From: JBMONI01 sp049324575
GTDB taxonomy: Bacteria > Omnitrophota > Omnitrophia > Omnitrophales > Aquincolibacteriaceae
NCBI GenBank assembly: GCA_049324575.1
Contig: JBMONI010000028.1
Span: 1-41,240 of the forward strand
DNA: 41,240 nt
Direction of reading: 5' to 3'
Each line of letters starts with the position of its first letter. Position 1 is the stretch's first letter. The position numbers and the translations under genes are program-made. Below, one piece after another: positions 22,601-34,600 of the stretch. Under the pieces are notes generated by a model. It did no database searches and was not told the DNA's origin. It saw only the letters and a program-made list of their open reading frames with translations.

Positions 22601-25600
22601 GGATGCGGAGGAGGTGGTTGTCCAGAGCGCTTGGCCGTTTGGGGGGCCTCGTGATCTTTTAACGTTTCTTCGGTCCGAGGGCTTGTACCGCGAAGGTTTT
22701 CAATATTCGAGGTGTGATACTGCGTCTGATATTGCGCATATTTCAGACGGTATGCATGTCGAAGGCTTGGGGGGGCTGGCTTTGGTGCGCATCATTAACT
22801 ATTTGGGAGGGAGCATCCGCGGACTTCATTATTTCAGGTTAGGGGAGAATGGCCGGCCGGAATTCCTGGATCCCTCTAACGCAGATCAAGCAGGCCAAAA
22901 GGATTACCACAATGTGGTGGTCGAATTTGAATTCACAAACAAAGCCGGTAAATTGCGTCGCGTAAAATATATCAATCTCTACAACAGCTTGGATGAGCCC
23001 AGCCCCGGCTACGAGGCTTTTCTCGCAAGGTGGCGTTTCCAAACCTTGCTTTTATTGGCAGTGCCCAGACAGTTGTGGATGAAATATTGGCCCGCGATGA
23101 TCCGGCGAGTTCTTCGTCCAGCCCAGTTAAATCATGCGCGTCTTTTTGCGGACAACGGTGAAAGCGGAATGCTTCTGTCTGACGGGATGCGTTTTCCGAC
23201 CGTGGAAAAACTTTATCGTGGACTGAAGTTGCAGTCTATGCAGCTTGAAGAAGGGGTTGATGTCGGGTATTCCGACGGCGGGGAAGTGGTTTATTTTGGG
23301 GACATCCCGGCGGGGATTGATTTTGATGCAATGGATGTTTCGCCGGATTTGACGGGGGCCGAGTCTCTCCCCGTTCCGTCCACTCCTGCCATAGAGTGGG
23401 CAGGCGCGCGCGCGGAAACGCGGGAAGAACCTTCGACGGCGGAACGTGGAGACGCCCAAGAATCTGAAGGACGGAAAGTGGCGGATATGGAAGCGATCAT
23501 TAGAGGCATCGTCAACGCCAACGATCTTGCCCCCTATTTTCGCGGGGCCGATATTCGGGTCCTCGCCCGGCGGTATGTTGCCGGGGATTTGATGCCCAGG
23601 GAAGCGGAAATCCTAAAAAGGTTGAAGGATTTTTCGGCCAATCGGGCTGTCTCTCCGATGGAACTTCTCTGGAAGATCATGAAACGGCAAGCTTGGAAAG
23701 ATGTTTTGATCGGATCTTTGGCGTTCGGAATCCTGTTGGCGTTTTCGACAGCAGCGGGCCCTTTAGATTCCAACGCTCTCGGTTTGTTTAAGATCATCTT
23801 AACGATGATGAGCGCGGTCGGGTTAGTGGCGATTTCCGATAGTTTTAGAACGTTTTTGCATGAAATGGGGCATGTGGCGGTCGTGCGGTATTTGGGTCAG
23901 CCGGGTTTCATTGCAAGCGTCTATGGAGACGGGGTGATGATCGAAGATTACGATACGGATTTGAGCGATCTTCAAAGCTTTTGGGTGAGCATTGCGGGGT
24001 CGATCCCAACGGGAGTCCCTGCGTTGATCACCCTGTTGAGCGGCTTCGTGTTTTACGGAGTTCAAAGTTTTCCGTTCATTTTGGGGGTTGTGTGGCTGTT
24101 GGATGAATTAGCGGGAGTTTTGGGTCGCGGGGGTGATATCGAAAAAGCGATCGAGGATCTTCAAAGTTTCTTTGAAGGGCGGACTCACGGTGTTCCCATC
24201 AAGGGAAGAGCGATCGAGAAATTCCTGGCGGGGTGCGCTCCCGGGGATGGGTTACGAATCCGGTATCGTGATCGTGAGGAAGGCCGCCAACCGCTCGCAA
24301 ATCAACACTGGAAAGTCGTCGAGGGCAAGCTTGATTCTTGGGAGATCCTGGACCGGATCCCGGTGCTACATCTCCGGATCACATTGGGGGGCGTTACGTT
24401 TGCGTATCGAGACGGTTATCTATCCCGCGAGCAGATCATGAGCATTGAAAAAATAGCGCTGGAAGAAGCTGATTCCAGCCCCCGTTCCGAAACCCCGCCC
24501 GCCCGCGCGGAGGTGAGCAAGGACTATGAGATCGGAGAAAATTTCGCGAGGATCGGAAGGCTTTGGTTTGTGCACGCAGCCGGGGAAAGGCTTCCAGCGG
24601 GGGGAAGGCAACTGACGGCTGAGGCATTGAAGGCCCGGGGATGGCGCGATGGCGAGCGGATCATTCCTTTGCGCGGGCTCGAACTGAATGCGCCGATTCC
24701 CGAGAATCCTGAAAGCCGTCTTTTCGATCTTTCTTATGAGCCGGCGACGATCAAGATCATCCTGTGGCTCCAGGAACTCAAGGAGAAGTTAGGGGATGAA
24801 TTCAAGCAGCTTGTTTTTCTTGACGTCGGGACAGGGCACAGCGGGATCTTAGCCGCTGCGGCGGCAGCTTTGGGAGCAAGAAAGGTCTATGCCGTCGAAG
24901 ATGGCAGCGAGCATAGGCGGCGGCTGGAGAAGATCCAGAATGCGGCGGAGCTTTGGCCTCACATGATGATGGCCCCTGAAGAAACGGCCGAAAGCCTCAG
25001 GAACGTCGAACAAAGTCTCGGGCTTGAGAGTGGGGTCATCGAATTGATCCAAAAGGACGCCACAACGTCCGAAGGTCTATTGGAAGGAGTCACGGTCGAT
25101 GTGGCCATGATCAACATGAATATGTTCGGGCTGGGTTTAACAGATCCGACAGGGGAACGGGGTCTTTCTTTGCCAGAAATGGTGGTGGAAAAACATCAAG
25201 GCCGCATCCGGCATCTTGTTCTTGGCGGGGGCGCCGGCATCTATCCCATGATGGAAGAAGGCGGGACTAAATATGAAAGTCTGAAACAGATCCTGGGTCC
25301 CGGAGCTTCGATCACGGTCGGCGAGTTTATGCCAAGTCAAGGGCTCGTAATGAACGGTGCCGTGGTCGTCTATGAGTTCAACAGGGAGGGTCCTTCCAGT
25401 GATCGAACGAGCCCTTTCCGCGCGGAAACGCGGGAAGAGCCGTCGACGGCAACTTCGATGAAGGTTGAAACAAAATGGGGGACGATCGAGGTTCAGCTTA
25501 AGGGCGGTGAGGAGCCGGCTTTGGTTAATGCTTTGCGCGAAACGGTTCGAAGACTTGCCGGGGAATTGGCGGTGAACGAACGGACAATCCCTCGCCGATT

Positions 25601-28600
25601 GGATTACTTGGGCCGTGGACAGATCAATGCGGTCTTTTACAACCCGGATTCCGATCATCCGGAAACGCCGGTCCTCCGGCGGGTCTTTCCGGATGAGGAA
25701 AGAAATGCGATCGTTCAAGAGAGGCCCAATCCCGCTCGGGACGGGTTCGGCGACATCGAAGAAGAGAACTTTGTAGCCCGTAGCCGTTCGATCACCCCGC
25801 TCCTTGTCGAACAGGAAAAGATCGAAACAACGTTTCCGCAAGCTTTGGACGAGGCGCTTTCGGGCGGCAATGAAGCGTTGGCCATTCAACTTCTTGAAGG
25901 ACTTGCCCGGCACGCTGAAGCATTCAGGGATTTGGGTTGGTTTGTTGTCGATGGGAATAAGCCGGACGGCTATAGCCTGGTGCGGCGCAACATCGGCGGG
26001 CGAGAAAAGGTTTTTGTTGTGCTTCATGACCTCGACGGATTGGTCCGGCAATCCTCGCATGAAAAGAAGGCCGAGCGAAAAACCTTGCAAGGGATCGATC
26101 TTGGGGATTATCAGGCAAGGTCGGAGCCGCAGTCCCTCGCCGATTTTTCGATAACGAATTTATCGCCCGAAGCCCTGTTCCTTTTTCTTGAATTTGCATC
26201 TAAAAATTATGACAGTTACCGTCTTTCAAGCCGAGCGAAAGGAGCTATCCAGGCCATGTTTGTCAGATCAATCGGAAGCATGGAGGAGAGCCAGAGACGG
26301 GATTTCCTTCTCGAGTATCGTGATCTTTTGCCAGCCGATCTTCCGATCTTCGGGCAAGTCTTTGGGGATGGATTCCATGAAGTGGAGGCAATCCAGAAAA
26401 TGCCTGCCCAAGAGGGGCATCTCTATTTCACGCTTCGATGGGAATATTTTCAAGCGCTGTCGGAGGGGAAAGATCAGTTTTACCGACTTAATAAAGTGGC
26501 CCCAGCAGTACTGGCCGCAATGAGGAATCTTTCGGCCAATGACCGTTTTACCGGAGCGGCTCGGGAAAAAAAGGTACTCGACGAGATGATCGACGGTGCC
26601 GTCGGCCAATTGAAGTCCTATCTTGACAATGAACAGTGGAATCCGCCTGCCGAAAATCTAAGGCAAAGACTTTTGCAGTTCCAGAGCATTCGGGTTGAAC
26701 AACCGTCAGTGTTCTCAAGATTCCGTAACGGGCTCTTAGCGCTTGGGGATCGCTTGACAAAAATACGGCGCTCCGAATCGCGAACGCAAGATCTTAGGAA
26801 ATGGATCAGAGAAAGCAATGCCGGAATTAAAAAATGGCGGGCGCCGTCGGCGCTGAGGGCGTCGCGAAGCGCGAGGGTCAAGAAAATGATCGCGTTCGGT
26901 ATTGCGACGGCGACCATTATAGGAACGGTCGTTCTGTTTTTGACCATGAATCCGTCGATCGCCTGGTGGACTTGCGGGATCGGCATTCTGACATCGATCC
27001 TTTCCGTTACTTTGAAGATCCGGGCCAGCCCGCGGCTTCGCATTCAGCCAGGCGACGGGGCTTTTGCCCGTTTCTTCAAAAATACCGCCAATACTCTCTT
27101 GTCCGCTTTCATGCTGATCAGTTTTGCGGCCATCATGGAGGCTTCGGCGGCATTGTACTTCAACGGTGGATGGCAAAGTCTTCGAGACCAGATCGCAGCG
27201 CTGTTTAATCGCCCGGCCTTGGTCGAGATCGCTGTCCCCCCATCGGCGGTGCCGGAAGCGCCCAAAACCGTCGCTGAAAATGTTCCGGCGCCCGTTCTGG
27301 CGCCTGTTCCGGCAACGGCCACCAATGTAACCCAACCCAGCGTTGGAATGGCTGAAGCGCCTTCCGGAGATGCCTCCGCTGTTGTTAGCGTGGCCGGGGT
27401 TACGACGACGAATTTCGCTGAGGCGGGGAGTTCACCGCTTCCCGACACACTTCCCTTGACAGGATTATTCCCTTCGACGCCGGGGCTTCAGACTACGACT
27501 TCCTTGCCTCCTGAGTTTTCTGCGCCGCACGATCTACAGGCAGATCTTGCGAAACTGCAGCAGGTGATCGCTTTTGGGAAAAACAGGGACTGGGTGATCC
27601 AACGAGCGAAGGAAGCCGAGGCGAGAAACAAGGCGATGACCCTTGAAGAACGCGTCGAGCGATTTTCAGAAATTGCCCGAGCGGTCCTCTGGGAGGTTTA
27701 CGGACCTTTCCTTCCGGAGCAAGAACTTCATGCCTGGTTTTATCATTTGATGTACGCCTATTTTCTCGAATCCGATTATGGGATCATTGAGATCCAACAC
27801 ATTTCCGTTAAGACCAAGAACGGAAAAAGAGCATTAGTTCCAATTACGGGCAAAGCCCTGGGAGTTATGCAGGTCGAAGACCGCACGGCGGGAGGCTTGA
27901 TCGAAGAGAGTTATAAGTATTTAAGTCTTCAGCCAGAAGGTAGGTTCGCTCTCATGAGAACGAACGAAGCGGCAGGATTAGCCCGTCTATTGGGGATACA
28001 CCCCATGACTTTTGCTGCGATCGCAGAGCAACCGATAGGAGGAGACCCAGAATCGGCTCGTCATATTTTTGCTTTTCGTGCAGGGGATCCTGAAATAGCC
28101 TTTCGATTAGGAGCAAGCTGGCTTAGTCGGCGGGCGATCGGTCTGAAAGGTAAAGCTATCAAAACAAAAGATCCTGCTGCGCCTCGGAATCTATCCGATC
28201 TGGTCTCGCGGGAAGGATTCAAGAAGGTTTATGAAACAGAATACCGCGCGGCGGAAGGTAAGCAAAAACCACGTTCAGATGAAGATCACGCCAAGGCTTA
28301 TAAAACATTGCATGAATTCTTCGGCCCCCGCGCGGAGGCGCGCTTGTTTTCCTCGGAAAATTACGAGAATTCCCAGCGTTCGGTGCTTTCGGAAAGATTC
28401 CTTGGAAAGGAAATGACACCCGAGAGTCTTTTTGAAGCCGTGTCCGAGATCGCGCGAACGCAGACGCGGTATGAGGGCATGGTCGAGGCGATCCTCTACC
28501 GTCAGCGTGGGGGAGAAAGATTACCGGTCGTGATGATCGGCGACGTGGTTAAGGACGGCAAAGCACTGACAAAAGAACAGATCGAAGCGGAATTCGGGGT

Positions 28601-31600
28601 CAAAGCCGTCACGGACGAAAAAGGACAACCGGTCCGCCTCTTTGTTTGGCCGCATCAGGGAAGGAACAGCTATCTGGCGATCCCTTCGACCGTCGTTTAC
28701 GATGAGAGATCCGGGATCCAGACGGTTTATTTCGGGACTCCGCAACAGATGCCGGAAAGTGTGCTGGCGGGGATCCCAGAAGACCGGGTGGCAGAGGGTA
28801 AGGCGGTGGAATTTAAAGGGCTTGGGACCGTCGGTTTTCATCAATATTACGAGGAACGAACGTTCGCGACGCTCGCTGAGGTCGAAGCGTATTTATCGGA
28901 GGCAAAGAATCTCGGTTCCTATGGATTCGAGACGCTTTCAGACATCTTCAGGAGGGTGCGTGTAGAGATGGAACGCATCGAAACTTCCGGGGCAGAAGAC
29001 AAGATCGAAATCGAGGGGGAAGAGCATGAGATCGCGATTAGGTTCGATCCTGCAGCGAAAGATCCGGAAAAGTTCCGCATCGAACACACCTTCCGTGTCG
29101 GGGAGATGATCGGACGAGACGGCCTCTTTCTGGATTTTCGCTATCAACGCGTTTCCGCGCAGGCGCCGCCGGGGGGAGTGCGGGTTTGGTCCGAAAAGAG
29201 CGCTTTCAATAATCAAAAATTGATGAGAAGGAACGGAGCACTGATCAATACGGCGGTCTGGAAAGCCGGGACCCTTGGCAAAGGGGGGCTGGGATTTTCG
29301 ATCAGAGTCCGTTTCGGGGATGTGCTGCGGCTGGGCGCGATCGACGGCACTTCGCTCGAAGAGTCGCCTGAGGAGCTATGGCAGTATCTTTCTTACCGCT
29401 TTCAGGGCGCGACCGACGAGGCTACCCGCGCGAATCTTGTTCAGGAATGGCTGCCGAAGGTGACTGCGAATATTGGACGGAATGCGAAGGCCGTTGTTCT
29501 TTCTCGCTTTGATCTGCACGAATCCCAGGGGATCGGAAAGGACTCCGGAGCCTCCGATGGATGGATTACGGACCTTGATCTCGGGAATGCCGGCAAGGTG
29601 ACCGATGGAGAGCGCCAAACCGCCTTGGTCGAACGGTATTTTATCTTTATCGATCTCCTGGGTTATAAATTCGCCCGGAAGTTCTTTCCGGAAGACCCTG
29701 CCAAACAGGAAGCGATCCGAAAAGCGGCCCATTTGAATTTTTGGAATGCGCTCTTCAAAGGCACGAGAGGTTCCGCTGAAGGAGCGTATCAGAAAGTTTC
29801 CGATCCCGGAATGGATTATGCGGAAGCGGTCCGGCAGGTATCCCAGGATGCAGTCCAATTCTTATTCCCCTCTCTCCGGACCCGAGTTCCCCGCGCCGAA
29901 TTGCGGGCGGCGCAAAAAGGCCGTCCTATCTTTGATCCTGTGACAGAAGATCTCGCGGGGAGAGGCAAATACCTTTCGCCGAAAGAGCGCCGCGCGGCCA
30001 TCGCCGGATTTTTCGAGGATTTCTTCCGGGCCGTCGATAGTTTCCGGGAGCTGAAACCGTCGGTCTGGATGAATGCGCTCCGCCGGACGGAGCTGATCGG
30101 ACAAGACGGGAATGTGGACAAGCTTGTGGAGATCCTGGGCCACGCGGGATTTTTTAGAAGCGAAGCGTTTCGGCAATTGGTCCGAAGCCGTGTACAAGAA
30201 TTTTTATTGGATGGGTCGGGGACCAAGTCTTTGACGAAGGGGAATTATCGGACGGCGGCGGAACTGACCCGAAAGACCGCGGAAAAACTTTTTGAACAAT
30301 ATCTTTCAAGTAGCGTCAGAGTCCCCGGGCTGAGTCTCGGGCATTTCCGGACTTTCTTTTTGAGGCTCCATCAAAAATATCTTTCGACCTTGCTCTTTTA
30401 TGTCCTCAGCAAACAGATGTCGAAAGGGATCGTGGTCGCCGTATTCGCGGTGATCGCCGAAATGTTCCTCGTGTCCGGTTTCCCCGGACAAATACTTGTT
30501 TTCGTGTTCGGAGCTTTTGTGTCGTGTTTTGTGGTGCGTCCGCCGATGTCCCGGCTTGTTGCGGTCGACAAGAATTGGGTCCGGCATGCGCTCGGAGAGA
30601 CTTTAACGAACAGGATCCAGGGGATTACAGACGAAAACATCATGACAGCGGAGGCTTCTTTTGAGGCGAATTTCGAGGCGATCAGAAAAAAGTTCCCTTC
30701 GCGGGAAGATCAAACCCTGTTCTTTGAGACGCAAAAAATCCTTCGGAAGGCTTTGGGCGTGAATCTCAAATACCAGTGGGCATCGGCCGACGGCCGTTGG
30801 CTTGCCGAAGCCGATCTCGGAAAAAGGGATGCTGATTCCGTCGCGGTCCTGATGCTTCGGGAGGTTGCCAGCAAGAACCATGGCTATTTGGAGCGTCTTG
30901 AGCAAGCATGGAAGAAGGATGCTGCAGGGCTTCGGTGGACCCTGCGGAGGGCTTTGGCCGAGCGGTTTTTGAGACTGGTTCCGCTCGCCCGACTGCCCGT
31001 CACCGAAGCGATCGCGGAAGGGGTGGCTTTGGAAGCAGTCAGTGGAAGACGGCGGGCTTCCCGGGCTGACTTGGATAGACTCGCCGAACAAGCGCGGAAA
31101 TCCTTCACGAAACAACCTGCGCGCTATGCGGAAGCGTTGAAAAAGAGGATCCTCGAACTTCCCAGGGACCAGCAGAGCATCGAGTTGACCCACTACTATG
31201 CTTATCTTAGGGTGCGGCTGAAGCGTATCGCGGAGGATATTCGAACGAAAAGAACGCCCCGGCTCAGCTATTTCCAGATCCAGCTCGGCAAGGCGAATGC
31301 CTGGCTTAAGATCCTTCAAACCGGGGTCTTTGACGAGAATTTGTCAGACCATGGCTATGATCCGGCCCGGATGACCGAAGAGCTCGCAAGTGCCATCGAG
31401 GAAGTGGCTTCTTCCATCCGCGCGGAATTGCGGGAGCAGGAAGGGGAAGAGGCCGGCCCGATTCAGTTTCCGGAGATCGCAAAGCCTTTGATCATTGATG
31501 CGACCCACATCCATATCAAGGTGCTCGCGATGATCTCGCTGATTTTGATGCTGGGGATGCTGGATCCAAGGAATTCCTACCGGCTTCAGGACTGGATGAG

Positions 31601-34600
31601 CTATCTCAATCTCTACCGGCTCCAGATCGCTGCGGGGCTTACTCCGGATATTCCGATCGATAAAGTTGTGATCGGGACCGCGGTCATTCTCTCCCCGTTC
31701 CTTCTGGCCGCGGGAGCGTTGCTTTTCCGCCGGGTTCGCCGCACTTTGCCGCAGAAAGAGGCCGGCGTCAGAACGGCTCCGCCGGAAGGCCGCGCGGAGG
31801 CGCGAAAAGTGGACGAACGGATCTTGAAAGAAGCAGTTGAGCGGCTAGCCTCGCTTGATCTGGGGCAGCACGATGCGTCGAGGACAAGCGCTCATACGAT
31901 CTACCATCAATATATCGATCAACAAAGTCAGAGAGGCCGGTCGGTCACCGAAGCGTCTAACGCCATTTTGCGGGCCCTTTTGGAAAAAGCCGAAACTGAA
32001 AAGGACAGGGCTTCCCTGACCGCCGCTTACTGGCTGCTGCTGATGTTGGGCTCTGCAACGGGGGCTGTGGTGGAGAATTTTTCGGATGCGGCGATGGGAG
32101 ACCGATACAAGATCCTCGAAAATCTCCAGCAAATGCATGATTTCTTCCGGTGGGGCGAGCGCCTTGCGCGGCGCATAGATCCCCGGATCGAAACGAATCT
32201 CAGGAATTCCGCGGATTTCCTGGCGTCTTTGAGCAAGACCGGACTCAAAAGCAAACTGCAATATCAAGCCGGGAATGAGTTCAAACGCGGGGACCGGTTC
32301 TTCCTTCCGAAGGATCTCGGGCTTTATCCCCATATGACCTGGGCGTTACCGGAGGCCGATACAGGCGCGACGGTCTATATTCAGATCGCCTGGGACCCGG
32401 CCCGCAAAGGATTGATCGTGCGTAAAATGATCGAGAAGCCGCAGGCCGGTGAAGGACCGGTCGAAGAAGTGGTCCTGCCGGTCGGCCAGGCGCTTGAGAT
32501 CGGGCGCGGGCGAGGCCAAGGAATCGGGAATATCCCGGAAGCCTTTCGCCAGGTGTCGCGGGAGCATCTGAAGATCCATTTTGATGAGGCCGGGAATGCG
32601 CTCGTCGATTTCAGGGGGCAGAATTCGAGCCGCGTCATCATCCGCTCCGATCTTGTTTCCCGCGCCGAGGCGCGGATGGCCGAAGAAGGGACAGCGGTCG
32701 TTGAAAAAACGCCTGGGGCTGAAACGGCCCCGGAATGGGCGCAGGAATTCATCGAAGAGCAGCAGTTCACGTTAACAAGCGGCGCAGACGAAGACCGAGG
32801 GGATTTTACATTCCGCTGGCGGCAAGCAGGCCCCCAGGGTTCTTGGATCTCTGTCTGGGCGGAAGACGAGATCGGCGCGACCGTCGGCTGGTTCCATTTC
32901 AAGCTTGGAGCGAACGGTGTCGCGGAAGCGGAGAACAGTCATGACAAGGCGGAGTCGGATATGCTGGAGAAAGCGGGTGAGGAAGCAATTCCCAACGCCG
33001 ATTTTGCCGTTTTTGTCGAACCTTCGGCTACAGGCCGGGGGATCGGGGATGCTTTGCTTCAGCTCGGAGGCCGTTTAGCGCGTCACCAGTTTGGTGTTCG
33101 TGAGATCCTCTTCAAGAACGTAACTTCCGGTCGCGCGAAGGTGCTTTATGAAAGAAATCAGGCTACGAAAGTTCCGAAAAAAAATGAATATGTATTTCCG
33201 ACAGGCACTTTAAAGGAAACGGTTCCTGCGATCGCCGAGCCTAAACCCCAAGCCAGCCGGCGCCGCGCTGAGAGTCGTACTCTATCGCGGGCCGAAGCAA
33301 GGACAGTGTTTTCACCGGAAATTTCGGCCCTTCTTGAACAGGAAGGCATTGTTACCCAAGATGCGCGAGGGAGAATGAAAAGCCGGATCAAAATAGGCGC
33401 GCGCATCCCCGTTTCTCAATTCAAATCCGAAAATGCTTTGGGGATAGGGCTTTCAGGCGAAATCTATTCGGATTCCAGCGAGCCGGGTGTTTTTTACAAG
33501 GTTGTCCGAAAAGCCGACCTTTCCATGCCCCCTGAAGAACAGGCCAAGCTGACCCTCGAACGGGCCATCGATCTGATCTCCGAGGCGCAGAATCTGAATG
33601 CGGTCCGGACGCAGAGTCTGCAACCCAGATACGAGAGGACCCTTCACGATCTGCTGGCGGCAAAACTCCGTTCGGGGACCGCCGAATTGCTTGAGATCGG
33701 AGAGACGGATGACGGCCGGTTCTATCTGAAACTCCGCGGGATCCCTGGGGGGCATTCTTTGGACAGCGCGGAAGGACAACAGCTTAATTTTGGGCAAAGG
33801 ATCCTGATCCTTCAGGAAGCGGCTTTGATCCTTGCGGCCGTTCATGAACAGACCTATGGGCAATCGACGACTGAAGGAGATCTTCTCCGATGGATCCATG
33901 GCGATATCAAACCCGGTAATATCCTTTTCCGTCTGGGGACAAATGCGCGCGGAGAACTGGAATATCAAGTGATGATCATCGATTTTGGCTCGGTGACGGG
34001 ATATTCGGCGAGAGGGTATAGGCTGGAAGGTCTTCGGCCGCGTTCTCGGTCGGAATCTTATACTTCCGAACAAGACTACGAGGTTCACCAAGGGACGGGT
34101 CAGATGGAAAAATACAGTTATCGCACGGATGTGTTCATGTTCGCCCGGACCCTGATCGAGGTCCTTTTGAATTTGTCTCCTTTTGAATCCAAAGAATTGC
34201 AGAAAGCTTTCGAGGATCCCGGTCTCATGAGGCGTTATCAGAGCGCTGCGGTGGCCCGACTGGAAAAGTCCAAGGACCGTGAAACTTGGCTGGATCGTTT
34301 CTTTGTTTCGATCCGAAGCAGTTTTCCGGCGAAGAAAGATCACTGGCTCACCCGTATTTTTGATCTGACTAACGGGATGACCCAGGCGGACCCGGCCGAT
34401 CGGAATGTGCCGGGACCATATTCGAATATGATGCTGAATGTGGCGGCTGCGTTGGAGGATATTTACAAGGAATGGATAGCAAGCGCCGAAAGAAGCTCTC
34501 AACTCTATCGCAGCCCGCGAACGCCGACTCGACGGCCTCGTGCGGAGTTGAGACAGATTGTCATGTTTGATGTCGGAAAAGGAGAAGAGGGCTTTGAACA

